A stretch of 64,000 bases of DNA from positions 124,001-188,000 of the forward strand of contig NZ_CAJGBF010000001.1 in the NCBI RefSeq assembly GCF_904424705.1, in the 5' to 3' direction. The notes beneath the pieces are model-generated. The model made no database searches and was not told the origin of the DNA. It saw only the letters and a list, made by a program, of their open reading frames with translations. This DNA is from Rossellomorea arthrocnemi (GTDB lineage Bacteria; Bacillota; Bacilli; Bacillales; Bacillaceae_B). Below are positions 34,113 through 42,897 of this stretch, piece after piece. A program made the translations under genes and the position numbers. Position 1 is the first letter of the stretch, and each line of letters opens with the position of its first letter.

Positions 34113-34709
34113 TTATCGTTGACCGAAACCTCTTGTATGGATCAGGTAAAATTGTCTTGCCAAGTAGGAGGGTGTATAGGGCATATCATTGCGCAGCCAT
34201 GCTTCAATGGTCCCTATGATCGCAGCGGCGTCGTACCATATGAAGATTTCCTGCTGGATGCCGGCTTTTTGGACAAAAGACGCCTCTCCCCTGCTCTCGA
34301 TCCTCGACACGAGCCAATTTGTAAAAAAGGTTAGTATCCGCTCCTTGAAAATCGGGATTCTTCTCGTCGCCAGGACTGTTTTATAAAACTCCCCATTCAT
34401 GGAGATATGCTCAAGAAATCTCTCAAGCATTCTTATATTTTCGTCATGATTTGGACTCTGATCCGTTTCTGGATCTCCCAGGACGCTTGAAATTTCAAGG
34501 ATCATATCATCAGCCATCTTATCCAGCATATCCGAGATATCCTGATAATGAAGGTAAAACGTCACCCGATTGATGGTGGCTGTTTCGGTCAGACGATTGA
34601 CGGTTAATTTCTCAAGATCCATCTCCTGCAGCAATTGTACAAATGCATCTTTCAGCAGCTGGCGTGTGCGGAGGATTCTGGGATCTGTCTGCTTTTTTTT
34701 GTTACTCAT
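34113..34709 (-). CDS. TetR/AcrR family repressor
   Basis: 198 aa. N-terminal helix-turn-helix KLTVNRLTETATINRVTFYLHYQDISDMLDKM and an all-helical ligand domain (TetR_C_8-like). Divergent from a DHA2 efflux pump, with TGTTTAGTAT half-sites in front of both genes, so it probably represses the pump and itself until a toxic ligand binds. Start ATG at 34709; a GTG at 34748 has no ribosome site. Confidence 0.87.
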   Translation of the reverse strand: MSNKKKQTDPRILRTRQLLKDAFVQLLQEMDLEKLTVNRLTETATINRVTFYLHYQDISDMLDKMADDMILEISSVLGDPETDQSPNHDENIRMLERFLEHISMNGEFYKTVLATRRIPIFKERILTFFTNWLVSRIESRGEASFVQKAGIQQEIFIWYDAAAIIGTIEAWLRNDMPYTPSYLARQFYLIHTRGFGQR

Positions 34710-34754
34710 GTCATTCCACACTTTCTCGGGACTAATTGACGATTTCACTGATTC

Positions 34755-34764
34755 TGTTTAGTAT
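34755..34764 (-). promoter_or_regulatory. TetR half-site upstream of tetR
   Basis: TGTTTAGTAT at 34755-34764 matches the left half (TGTTTAGTA) of the full dyad at 34872. It lies about 50 bp upstream of the tetR start. Confidence 0.45.
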
Positions 34765-34829
34765 CCCCGAATTAATCAACATGGGATTTCAGGGTGTAAA
34801 CTAATCAACACATACAACTGTACTGTTCA

Positions 34830-34889
34830 TTGAAAGCTCCTGAGATAACTTCTATAATTTAATTTATGTCTTGTTTAGTATACTACACA
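34830..34889 (+). promoter_or_regulatory. Promoter and TetR operator of the DHA2 pump
   Basis: TTGAAA (34830-34835), 17-bp spacer, TATAAT (34853-34858). The dyad TGTTTAGTA-TACTACACA at 34872-34889 (one mismatch) covers the start of the transcript, where a bound repressor would block polymerase. Confidence 0.8.
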
Positions 34890-34924
34890 TTGTAAATTAA
34901 ATACACGAAAGGAAGTGTAGAGTA

Positions 34925-36397
34925 TTGAGTACGAATGCCACACCAGTTACAAGCTCAATAAAAAAAGGACCCGTCATGACCATCATGATTCTGGGTGCCT
35001 TCTTTACTATATTTAATCAAACCACCATGACGGTTGCCCTTCCCACTATTATGGACGTGTTTAACATTGATGCTTCTACGGGGCAATGGCTGACGACGGG
35101 ATATATGCTCGTGAATGGTGTACTGATTCCCGTCACTGGTTTTCTGATGCAGCGCTATACTACCAGGCAGTTATTCTTAAGTGCCATGGTGATCTTTCTT
35201 GTGGGTACGGTTGTCTCTGCCCTTGCACCCAATTTCCCTTTATTGCTGACGGGTCGGCTGATTCAGGCTGCGTCCACTGGAATTATCATGCCACTCCTGA
35301 TGAATGTGGTGCTTAAACTCTATCCTCCTGAAAAAAGGGGGACGGCCATGGGGACCGTCGGCCTTGCGATCATTTTCGCCCCGGCGATCGGCCCGACACT
35401 GACAGGATATGTCCTTGATGTGTTCCCATGGCAGACGTTGTTTTATGGAATGATTCCGTTTATCCTTATCATCATCGTCTGCGGATTTATTTTTCTCAGG
35501 AATGTGTCGGAAACGATTGATAGCAAGATGGATATGATCAGTTTAATCCTTTCCACTATTGGATTTGGAGCCTTGCTTTATGGGTTCAGTGAAGCGGGCA
35601 GTGAAGGCTGGGGCAGCATCGAGGTTATTGCCACACTGTCTGTCGGGATTGTGGCCGTTGGGCTGTTTTCATGGAGACAGCTGGTTGCTGAACGCCCATT
35701 TCTTGACCTTAGAGCATTCCGATACAATATGTTTACGTTGACTACCCTCATTAACTGCGTCATTACGATGGTTATGTATGCAGACATGATCCTGCTCCCG
35801 TTGTATCTTCAAAACGCCCGGGGGTTCACCGCATTAGAAGCGGGGTTCCTTATGCTTCCCGGTGCATTATTGATGGGGCTGTTGAGTCCCGCAGTCGGTA
35901 AATTGTTCGACCGTTTCGGTGCGAAATGGCTCACCATCATCGGTATCGCCATCATCATGATCACCACCTATACCTTTACCGATTTGACGGATTCGACGAG
36001 TTATATGCACCTGATCTTGATGTACGCAGGACGCCGTATCGGGATGGCTCTCTTTCTAATGCCACTGCAAACGGCTGGATTGAACCAATTGCCCTCAAGC
36101 CTTCATTCCCATGGGACCGCTATTTCGAATACGGCGAGACAAGTAGCCGGCGCCATCGGGACGTCCCTCCTCGTCACGATTATGACGAGCAGGACAAAGG
36201 ATCATCTGCAGGACATCATGATGGGCGGCACAAATGGAGAATCAAAAGCCCATATGATCATGGAAGCATCGATTCAGGGCATCAGTGATACCTACTTTGC
36301 CATCATGATCATCGGAGCCGTCAGCTTAGTGCTTTCCTTCTTCATTAAGCGTACAGAACAGGCTCCCGAATCAACACTCACATCACAATCCAGCTAG
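34925..36397 (+). CDS. DHA2 family MFS drug exporter
   Basis: 490 aa with 14 predicted helices. Motifs: TVALPTIMDVFNIDASTGQWLTTGYMLVNGVLIPVTGFLMQRY (D1 and A regions), LTGRLIQAASTGIIMPLLMNV, GTVGLAIIFAPAIGPTLTGYV (motif C of antiporters). Typical of the EmrB/QacA group that expels cationic drugs and dyes. TTG start at 34925 follows GAAAGGAAG. Under the divergent TetR. Ends in a strong terminator. Confidence 0.9.
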   Translation: MSTNATPVTSSIKKGPVMTIMILGAFFTIFNQTTMTVALPTIMDVFNIDASTGQWLTTGYMLVNGVLIPVTGFLMQRYTTRQLFLSAMVIFLVGTVVSALAPNFPLLLTGRLIQAASTGIIMPLLMNVVLKLYPPEKRGTAMGTVGLAIIFAPAIGPTLTGYVLDVFPWQTLFYGMIPFILIIIVCGFIFLRNVSETIDSKMDMISLILSTIGFGALLYGFSEAGSEGWGSIEVIATLSVGIVAVGLFSWRQLVAERPFLDLRAFRYNMFTLTTLINCVITMVMYADMILLPLYLQNARGFTALEAGFLMLPGALLMGLLSPAVGKLFDRFGAKWLTIIGIAIIMITTYTFTDLTDSTSYMHLILMYAGRRIGMALFLMPLQTAGLNQLPSSLHSHGTAISNTARQVAGAIGTSLLVTIMTSRTKDHLQDIMMGGTNGESKAHMIMEASIQGISDTYFAIMIIGAVSLVLSFFIKRTEQAPESTLTSQSS

Positions 36398-36400
36398 CAT

Positions 36401-36442
36401 AAGGGGAGGCATCACCCTGTGATTAGGTGATGCCTCCCCTTT
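36401..36442. terminator. Bidirectional terminator between DHA2 and DUF4181 genes
   Basis: Sixteen-base perfect stem AAGGGGAGGCATCACC / GGTGATGCCTCCCCTT, nine-base loop, between convergent genes. Confidence 0.93.
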
Positions 36443-36447
36443 GATGT

Positions 36448-36819
36448 TCACCAAAGCAGGACAAAAGAATACACAATCGTGATAAAAAGGCCAAAGAGAA
36501 GGAGACCCAAAAACGTTATGATGTATTCCTTGGCGGCTTTATCGTATTTCCACTGCATATAGGTATCGAAGGCATAGATGACCATGATGAGCAGTACACT
36601 GATTCCTCCAGAAGGGGCAAACACGACACTAACAAAGAAGACCGTCCAAAGGATGCGTCTCCCCCAAGTGTGGATTTGATTGACTCCCTGGGCCCCCGAT
36701 CTTGTTGGTTTACCAATGTTCCACTTTTTTCTGGCCAATTTTTCGATAAAATAAAAGATGATGACGAATGCTACTATGTAAATGATGAATTGATAAATAT
36801 CATGGAGTACGATGTTCAT
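36448..36819 (-). CDS. DUF4181 membrane protein (second copy)
   Basis: 123 aa, four predicted helices (about 8-27, 50-66, 68-85, 100-121). The loop ARKKWNIGKPTRSGAQGVNQIHTWGRRI corresponds to the charged loop of the 140-aa DUF4181 protein at 26492. Weak ribosome site (GTGGTAGAG). Function unknown. Confidence 0.65.
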   Translation of the reverse strand: MNIVLHDIYQFIIYIVAFVIIFYFIEKLARKKWNIGKPTRSGAQGVNQIHTWGRRILWTVFFVSVVFAPSGGISVLLIMVIYAFDTYMQWKYDKAAKEYIITFLGLLLFGLFITIVYSFVLLW

Positions 36820-36891
36820 ACTCTACCACGACGGTCGGTTTTCATTGTGTTGCACTTCCTTTTCCTTCAGTGTAATTCTCGCCCCATAGAG

Positions 36892-36978
36892 CTATAGCTG
36901 TATGTCAAACCAATAAAAATAGCTTAGTAACACAACGCTTAAAATCACAATAAAAGTGAAGTGGCCAATACGTTTCAC
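36892..36978 (-). CDS. Candidate 28-residue membrane peptide
   Basis: Starts GTG (KRIGHFTFIVILSVVLL...), with one transmembrane helix after two basic residues. GGAGG lies ten bases upstream. Short single-helix peptides of this type are common but undercalled in Bacillus. The rest of 36820-37079 shows no other gene. Confidence 0.4.
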   Translation of the reverse strand: MKRIGHFTFIVILSVVLLSYFYWFDIQL

Positions 36979-37079
36979 CCTTTTCGTGCCTCCGAAATAA
37001 AAAGAGTGCTCCCAGCATGAAGAAAATAATTTTCATCATGCAATCCATAGTCCACCTCAACTCTATGAAATGACTTCCA

Positions 37080-37340
37080 CTAATGTGAATTCAACGCCAC
37101 AATCGCCAGCAGGGCAAAAAATCCGATCCGATAAAACGCTTTTTCCTTCCTCGTGGCACCAATCTTATCATCGGCAAATTTGAAATACGAAACAAGGAAT
37201 AAATATCCAAACATCGTCAATCCGTATCCAACATGATCCCGGGCGACGGACAAATTCCTTAAGATTGCCAGTCCTATGAGCAGGAGTCCTGAATAACCCA
37301 GAATTAAATGCATATGCTTTCTGGCTTGTTCCTCCTTCAT
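37080..37340 (-). CDS. Small membrane protein (86 aa)
   Basis: Three hydrophobic segments (about 10-27, 36-50, 67-83) and a charged N-terminus MKEEQARKH. GGGGGAG precedes the ATG. Not recognised; likely in one transcript with neighbouring small membrane genes. Confidence 0.6.
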   Translation of the reverse strand: MKEEQARKHMHLILGYSGLLLIGLAILRNLSVARDHVGYGLTMFGYLFLVSYFKFADDKIGATRKEKAFYRIGFFALLAIVALNSH

Positions 37341-37362
37341 GATGGCTCCCCCTTTTTAAACC

Positions 37363-37464
37363 CTATTGTATCTTTCTCTGGTCATTCACCTTCTCGTTAT
37401 GGCCAGCAATCCAAGCCAATGCTAAAACGGCACTTGTTACTATGATTGGTGTAAGTAGATTCAT
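37363..37464 (-). CDS. 33-residue membrane peptide
   Basis: MNLLTPIIVTSAVLALAWI then a charged tail (HNEKVNDQRKIQ). AGGAGGG lies five bases before the ATG, a strong site. It sits 11 bp after the phospholipase C-like gene and 22 bp before the 86-aa gene, so all three are probably co-transcribed. Confidence 0.55.
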   Translation of the reverse strand: MNLLTPIIVTSAVLALAWIAGHNEKVNDQRKIQ

Positions 37465-37475
37465 AAGGTTCCCTC

Positions 37476-38180
37476 CTATCTAATAAGATTGTTTCGATTC
37501 ATGTTCCAGAGAGTCTCCCCTTGAAAAGTGGACTGCATGATATCCACCAACTTATCGGTTGTCTCCTCAACAAACAGAGTTACTTCATCGGGAGTTAAGT
37601 AATCAAACTGATAATCCGGTTCCAATACGAAAGCATAAACATCACTTTTATAAAAATCAGTAATCCTTTTAATTTGTGTGGAAATCTGATTATCTGGAAA
37701 AATGTCCAAATAATCTGGGAAACTCTTAATATGTTGAAAGATCTGGTGAAAGATAGTATTCCGGTTTTCTTGTAAATACACAAAATCCGATCCATACCAG
37801 TCTGCCTTGATCTTTCTCGTATATTCAGGCGTTCCCAGGATGTTTTGATAGACCGGCTCTTTCTTTTTTTCATGATGAAGCCTGCTCCATTCCACATCTG
37901 TCACCAGATGAAGGTAATAACCTAAATAAAAGGAGGACCGTGGATCGGTGAAGTCATGTCGTCCTTTCTGTATGTACTGTTCCAAAAACAGGTTAGGAGC
38001 TATTTTCCCATTTTGTTTAAAGTGGGTTGCTTGTTTATCAGGATAAAATTCCCCTGTCACCTTATCAGGCAGGCCGCAGTCAGGACCGATATTCCCCACT
38101 ACAAACTCTTTTTCAGAGGCGGGCAAACCTCTCTTCAATAAATTTTCTGCTATTCTGAAATGTACCATCCACGTCGCCAA
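37476..38180 (-). CDS. Zinc-dependent phospholipase C family protein
   Basis: 234 aa. MATWMVHFRIAENLL, VGNIGPDCGLPDK and SSFYLGYYLHLVTDVEW are the zinc-binding His/Asp motifs of the family (PF00882). No signal peptide, so it acts inside the cell, unlike secreted phospholipase C. TTG start with AAGGGG upstream. The biological role of these cytosolic members is unknown. Confidence 0.82.
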   Translation of the reverse strand: MATWMVHFRIAENLLKRGLPASEKEFVVGNIGPDCGLPDKVTGEFYPDKQATHFKQNGKIAPNLFLEQYIQKGRHDFTDPRSSFYLGYYLHLVTDVEWSRLHHEKKKEPVYQNILGTPEYTRKIKADWYGSDFVYLQENRNTIFHQIFQHIKSFPDYLDIFPDNQISTQIKRITDFYKSDVYAFVLEPDYQFDYLTPDEVTLFVEETTDKLVDIMQSTFQGETLWNMNRNNLIR

Positions 38181-38184
38181 TTCG

Positions 38185-38490
38185 TTATTCCCCTTTCGAA
38201 TTTTGATTACTTCTTATTTTCCTGCCTATCAAAAACACAAAAAACCCAACCAAATAAAACCCGCTTAATAACCAAATATATGTAATTGGATTAGTCTTCA
38301 ATGCGATGATGAAAACATCGATCGGATAAATATCACTACAGTAGTCCATATCCTGAGGGGTAAAGATGAACATCGGTTTACATTCCGATTGCGGCAAATA
38401 GGTAATCTTGCTTGTAATGAAGATGGAATAGACATATGAGACAAGAAATATGGGTATGCACAGCACCCAGAGAATCCACCATTTCCTCAC
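38185..38490 (-). CDS. Membrane protein with an outer loop containing two Cys
   Basis: 101 aa. Helices at about 4-24 and 67-89; the loop between carries SECKPMF and YCSDIYP, two Cys that could form a disulfide outside. Basic tail GRKIRSNQNSKGE. GTG start with AGGAGGG. Directly behind the rodA-like gene (12 bp). Not recognised. Confidence 0.55.
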   Translation of the reverse strand: MRKWWILWVLCIPIFLVSYVYSIFITSKITYLPQSECKPMFIFTPQDMDYCSDIYPIDVFIIALKTNPITYIWLLSGFYLVGFFVFLIGRKIRSNQNSKGE

Positions 38491-38502
38491 CCCAGACCCT
38501 CC

Positions 38503-39663
38503 TTACTCTTTACTCTCAAACATATACACATTTGTTGTAGCTGACACATTGTTGATGATGCTCAAGGCGAGAATCGTGCCAAGTACCGAGCTTCCCCCGT
38601 AACTGAGCATCGGGAGGGGAATTCCGGTTATGGGGACCAATCCGATGACCATTCCCACATTTTCGAAAATATGAAACGTCAGCATCGAGATGACCCCGGC
38701 ACCGATCAGAATCTCATAATGGCCTTTATTCCTCAACACGATCGTAATGATTTTATAAATCAATAAGAAATATAAACAAAGGACGACGGAGGACCCGATA
38801 AACCCGAATTCCTCTCCAATCACCGTGAATATAAAATCTGAATGAGCTTCGGGAACGGCTACTTCCCCGTCATTGAACCCTTTTCCCATCATCTTCCCCG
38901 AACCGGAAGCGAGGATCGATAATCTCAGCTGATAACCGATGCCCTGTCCATTTCCAAACGGGTCCAGCCACGAATAGATTCTATCCAGCTGATACTGACT
39001 TAGGATCTTTAACAATACATCTGTCTTGTAAATAAAGATCCAGACTAGGGAGGCAATGCCCGAAACCCCTAAAAAAGAAAATAGAAACAGGATATAATGG
39101 TTGATCCCCGAAATAAAGATCATACCGATCATAATACTGACGATGACCATCCCAGTCCCTGCATCGGGCTGCTTTAATATGAGCAAAAGGGGTATGAGGG
39201 TGAACGAGACGACTTTAAAAAGTAAGAACGAATCCGAAGATAGTGTCCTCTCTTCATGCTTTTCATTGTGACTCTGAATCACATGGGCTAAAAAAAGGAT
39301 CAAAAACACTTTCATGAATTCTGAAGGCTGTAAGGACCCGAATCCGGGAATCGAAAACCACGCTTTGGTTCCTTTAATGATGGGCGCGATACTTGAAGGA
39401 GCCACCATTAAAAACGCAAGCAACAGTACACCAAAGCCAAACAAATAAGGGGACAGCCTTCTCAGCTGTTCAAAATCAAAATAGTACACAATGGATGTCA
39501 GGATCATCCCGCCAATAAACCAAACGGATTGCTTCAGGGCAAAATTCTCTTCGTAGGGTAAAAATTTCTGAGCACTATAAATCGAAACACAGCTGACAAT
39601 CATAAACACAAAAACAATGAACATCAAATCCAAATCAAATTTCTTCCATTTACTTGTTTCCAT
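38503..39663 (-). CDS. rodA: RodA/FtsW/SpoVE family peptidoglycan glycosyltransferase
   Basis: 386 aa SEDS protein with ten helices, which polymerises lipid II together with a class B penicillin-binding protein. Landmarks: KGTKAWFSIPGFGSLQPSEFMK, LKQPDAGTGMVI, PEAHSDFIFTVIGEEFG (SEDS active-site loop) and VGLVPITGIPLPMLSYGGSS. Closer to RodA than FtsW in length and in the final motif. As no PBP or mre gene is adjacent, it may be an extra copy. Confidence 0.87.
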   Translation of the reverse strand: METSKWKKFDLDLMFIVFVFMIVSCVSIYSAQKFLPYEENFALKQSVWFIGGMILTSIVYYFDFEQLRRLSPYLFGFGVLLLAFLMVAPSSIAPIIKGTKAWFSIPGFGSLQPSEFMKVFLILFLAHVIQSHNEKHEERTLSSDSFLLFKVVSFTLIPLLLILKQPDAGTGMVIVSIMIGMIFISGINHYILFLFSFLGVSGIASLVWIFIYKTDVLLKILSQYQLDRIYSWLDPFGNGQGIGYQLRLSILASGSGKMMGKGFNDGEVAVPEAHSDFIFTVIGEEFGFIGSSVVLCLYFLLIYKIITIVLRNKGHYEILIGAGVISMLTFHIFENVGMVIGLVPITGIPLPMLSYGGSSVLGTILALSIINNVSATTNVYMFESKE

Positions 39664-39703
39664 AACCTCTCCTAACTTGTTTAGCTAAGTGCAAGATAAA
39701 GAA

Positions 39704-39734
39704 GGGGATCCAGGCATCCGCCTGCCTGATCCCC
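39704..39734 (-). terminator. Hairpin terminator after the 93-aa gene
   Basis: GGGGATCcAGGCA / TGCCTGATCCCC stem; the T run on the minus strand is weak (TTCTTTATC). Confidence 0.6.
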
Positions 39735-39741
39735 ATCCCCC

Positions 39742-40023
39742 TCATGTCTCCCCCATCCCAAACCCGAGGGCCAATACATATAGAACGGCGCCCGTTAATA
39801 GAATCGCCGATAACAATCCAACAAAGGCAATCCCGTTTTTTTCATTCCGTTTCGTAAGAGCGATGATACTCAGCACAATGGAAAGAGGAGCCCCCATCGA
39901 AAGGGTATAAAAAATCGACTTAACGACTGATTCATTGGTAATCTTTGAAACCGCAAACAACAGTCCGATCAGTACAATTGGGATTCCTGCTGATACATAA
40001 CTGATCCAGGAATATTTTTTCAC
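39742..40023 (-). CDS. Membrane protein (93 aa), DUF-type
   Basis: Three hydrophobic segments (about 8-25, 36-56, 66-88). GTG start with GGCGG upstream. Similar short Bacillus proteins are listed only as hypothetical. Divergent from the pdaC-like gene. Confidence 0.6.
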   Translation of the reverse strand: MKKYSWISYVSAGIPIVLIGLLFAVSKITNESVVKSIFYTLSMGAPLSIVLSIIALTKRNEKNGIAFVGLLSAILLTGAVLYVLALGFGMGET

Positions 40024-40147
40024 ATTGATCGCCGCCTTTTTTTAAATGGGCGCTCGTCACCCTTCTTCTTATTAGACGAATGATAGGGGGTGTAAGTTTC
40101 AAGAAATCCACTCTTTTCCAATATAGTGAAAAAATAAATTAGAAGCA

Positions 40148-40176
40148 TTGAATTATTCGCAATAATTTGAAATAAT
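40148..40176 (+). promoter_or_regulatory. Promoter f of the TTGAG-N17-AATAAT family (pdaC)
   Basis: TTGAAT (40148-40153), 17-bp spacer, AATAAT (40171-40176) in TTTGAAATAATTGG, 51 bp before the start codon. Confidence 0.7.
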
Positions 40177-40230
40177 TGGAATTGTTGTGTGAATGTAGGA
40201 TGACTTTTTTACTAGAAAAGAGGATGTCAC

Positions 40231-41586
40231 ATGCTGAAAAAGATACCCTTTAGGCGGGTACGCTGGCCGGGGTGGGTTGTGTTGATCATCATAGGGAGTT
40301 CCTTCTTTTATGGAATGGCCCAGCTCGTCGATGCGATCCGAGTCGATCCTGAATCAGGTGGTTCGTCCCCAGTGAGCATTGACTTTAAAACGGAAACGGA
40401 TAATACAGAAACGTATACAATGTCCATCCAATCGCCGGTTATGGAGGACTCACGTTTCCAAAAGCCCATCAAAGGATGGATTAAGAACGAAAAGGATGCC
40501 TTTTTAAAAGCAGTAGAGGAGAACAAAAAGGAGCTGGGAGAAGGATATCGGGCTCATCTCATCATCCAGGCTGACAGCAGGAAGTCAACGCATGATACAT
40601 GTACGATCATTTTTCACTCGTATCAGTTGGTCAATAATGTCCGGGGAAAAGAACATGTAAAGACGTTTTCCATCGATGTGTCTGAAAAAAAGTTCGTAAA
40701 GCTGCCGGACATCCTGGAGACGAATGGCGATATCATCAAGGTAATCCGGAATCGCCTCCAGCAGCATCCAAATGACAAGGTACAGGAGGCTTTAATGGAT
40801 CCTTCATCGTGGAATTGGACCTTAAACTCGCAAGCACTCACCCTGTACTTTGAAGATATTGATGAAGCTGGCCCCACCCAGGTGGAAATCCCCATCCGGA
40901 CTATCCTTCCCTACTTGAATGAAAAGACAGTAGATGGATTGGAAGTAACGGAAGTGTCGATTGAACCAGGAGAAAAATATGTGGCACTCACCTTTGATGA
41001 CGGCCCCGATCCTAACGTCACACCAAGGATCCTTAAGGTATTAGAAGCTCATGACGTACAAGCCACCTTTTTCATGCTAGGAAGCCAAGCGGAGAAATAC
41101 CCAACAGTCGCGAAAGACGTTGCAAAAGCCGGACATGAAATCGGCAACCACACAGATCATCATAAAGACTTGACGAAAATCGGTAAAGAACAAATGATGG
41201 AGGAAGTTCAAGCCTCGAGCCGAAAAATCATGAGCGCGACGGGACAGGCGCCTGCGGTATTACGTCCGCCTTATGGTGCAATCAATCAAGAGGTTGAAAC
41301 GATCGCACACGATAACGGTTCCTCCCTTGTACTATGGTCCGTCGATTCACTGGATTGGAAAAACAAAAATGCGGCTGCCATCAACCGCGTAGTGCAGCAG
41401 GAAATCGCTCCGGGAGCCATCATTCTCCTCCACGATGTCCACTCCACCACAGCCGATGCATTACCGGCATTACTGACGACACTTGAAAAAGAGGGCTATC
41501 ACTTTCTCACTGTCTCTCAGCTGCAATCGCTCCTTGCAGTGGAAAGCTCGAGCCCGTTTTACGGAAACATGAAAAAGAAGGGATGA
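40231..41586 (+). CDS. pdaC: Membrane-anchored polysaccharide deacetylase (PdaC-like)
   Basis: 451 aa. N-terminal anchor helix (WVVLIIIGSSFFYGMAQL), then a DUF3298/RsiV-like domain (about 60-230, with AHLIIQADSRKSTHDTCTIIFHSYQLVN) and a NodB deacetylase domain: TFDDGPDP (catalytic Asp, zinc Asp), HTDHH (zinc His), RPPYG and LLHDVH. This is the architecture of B. subtilis PdaC, which deacetylates MurNAc in peptidoglycan. The DUF3298 domain also suggests lysozyme binding, as in RsiV. GAGG is seven bases before the ATG. Confidence 0.88.
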   Translation: MLKKIPFRRVRWPGWVVLIIIGSSFFYGMAQLVDAIRVDPESGGSSPVSIDFKTETDNTETYTMSIQSPVMEDSRFQKPIKGWIKNEKDAFLKAVEENKKELGEGYRAHLIIQADSRKSTHDTCTIIFHSYQLVNNVRGKEHVKTFSIDVSEKKFVKLPDILETNGDIIKVIRNRLQQHPNDKVQEALMDPSSWNWTLNSQALTLYFEDIDEAGPTQVEIPIRTILPYLNEKTVDGLEVTEVSIEPGEKYVALTFDDGPDPNVTPRILKVLEAHDVQATFFMLGSQAEKYPTVAKDVAKAGHEIGNHTDHHKDLTKIGKEQMMEEVQASSRKIMSATGQAPAVLRPPYGAINQEVETIAHDNGSSLVLWSVDSLDWKNKNAAAINRVVQQEIAPGAIILLHDVHSTTADALPALLTTLEKEGYHFLTVSQLQSLLAVESSSPFYGNMKKKG

Positions 41587-41593
41587 CGCTGAC

Positions 41594-42154
41594 TTATGCA
41601 TCATCCCGTTCCTTATATTCTGCCTTTAAGAAAGAGTACATCAACAAATCATCAAACTGGCCGCATGTGTATTCATAATGCCTAAGCAGTCCTTCCCTAA
41701 TAAAGCCCAGCTTTTCTACAAGCTTTTGCGAGGCGAGATTCTCAGGTACGATCAATGCCTCGACCCTTTCCAGGTCATAGGATGTAAACCCATGAGCCAC
41801 AACAGCAGCCAACGCCTCTCGGGCTATACCTTTCCCCCAATGCTCCTGGCTTAACTCGAATCCAACTTCCGCACGGAAATGCTTCGTATGTCTATTGAGA
41901 AAACCGCAACTTCCAATTACCTTTCCCTCATCTTTTAACGTGATTCCCCATCGTATACCTGAACCTTCTTCCCAGATTTCTTTATACCAACCGATTTCAT
42001 CCCTCGCATCTTGAACCGTTTGAAAAGGCAACAGACCCATGTGCTGCACGACCTGTTTATTGGATAAATAGGTCAACATATCAGGAGCGTCTTCTTCCGT
42101 TACTTCCCTCAAAATCAATCTGGTGGTTTCAAGGATTGGAAATGGCTTGTTCAT
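41594..42154 (-). CDS. GNAT acetyltransferase (RimJ/RimL type)
   Basis: 186 aa. Complete GNAT domain: LETTRLILREVTEEDAPDML, VIGSCGFLNRHTKHFRAEVGFELSQEHWGKGIAREAL (acetyl-CoA loop EHWGKGIA) and LERVEALIVPENLASQKLVEKLGFIREGLLR. Resembles RimJ-type ribosomal protein or small-molecule acetyltransferases; substrate unknown. Convergent with pdaC, with only 7 bp between stops. AAGGAGG before the ATG. Confidence 0.88.
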   Translation of the reverse strand: MNKPFPILETTRLILREVTEEDAPDMLTYLSNKQVVQHMGLLPFQTVQDARDEIGWYKEIWEEGSGIRWGITLKDEGKVIGSCGFLNRHTKHFRAEVGFELSQEHWGKGIAREALAAVVAHGFTSYDLERVEALIVPENLASQKLVEKLGFIREGLLRHYEYTCGQFDDLLMYSFLKAEYKERDDA

Positions 42155-42289
42155 TGGATGACCTCCTTTCCGTTCGATTCATGTTTGAATAATGGCTTCC
42201 CACTACCAAAAGGTCAAAGCCCCCACCTACTCAAGAACCTTTCTCAAAATAAGCTCTTCTCATTGGATATGCACTGATTGTTTAAAGAT

Positions 42290-42883
42290 CTAGTTATCAT
42301 TCAATCCCTTACCATCCAGAATATGCTGTACGTATTTCTCAACCCTTGACTCCCGGGTTTTCGATTGTTTCGCTTTGGAAATATACAGAATGTATGCCCT
42401 CTGCCGACCCGGCGTCAGTGCTTCAAAAGCCGTTTTCAATTCAGGAAGTTCATCGAATTTCTGTTGAAGCTCTTCAGGGATGCTGTACTCTTCTGTCTTT
42501 TTCAACTCTACTTCGAGACCTGCTTTTTCCACTTCAATGGCTTCCTGTATATAGTCCCTCAGGATCGGTTTCATTTCGATGATTTCCTGAGAACTGGTGA
42601 ATCGGATCTGTCGCGCAGCCTGTACATTTTCCGTTTGCTGAATAAGAATCCCATGTGAATCCTTCAGCAAAGCCCCTTTGTGAAATAAAAGCGCGCAGTA
42701 CTCTTTAAATCCATGGATCAAGACGACGTTTTTATTTTCAAACGTGTAACAAGGATGCATCCATTTAAACTCTTCTGTCAAATCACAATCCAAGATGATG
42801 CTTCTCAGCCTTTCCGTTTCTTCTTTCCACTTTTTCGCCCTGCTTATGTATTCATCCACCTTCAGATTCGTTTTCCCTTTCAT
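42290..42883 (-). CDS. ydeI: YdeI family (DUF1801/OmdA) protein
   Basis: 197 aa, the same length as B. subtilis YdeI. Starts MKGKTNLKVDEYISRAKKWKEE; the middle has the DUF1801 fold (EFKWMHPCYTFENKNVVLIHGFKEYCALLFHKGALLKD) and the end the OmdA/YdeI region (KFDELPELKTAFEALTPGRQRAYILYISKAKQSKTRESRVEKY). Role unknown. Start at 42883 uses AAGGAGG. Adjacent to another DUF1801 protein (ydhG), 14 bp away, so an operon of two related proteins. Confidence 0.85.
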   Translation of the reverse strand: MKGKTNLKVDEYISRAKKWKEETERLRSIILDCDLTEEFKWMHPCYTFENKNVVLIHGFKEYCALLFHKGALLKDSHGILIQQTENVQAARQIRFTSSQEIIEMKPILRDYIQEAIEVEKAGLEVELKKTEEYSIPEELQQKFDELPELKTAFEALTPGRQRAYILYISKAKQSKTRESRVEKYVQHILDGKGLNDN

Positions 42884-42897
42884 CAAATCCGCCTCCT

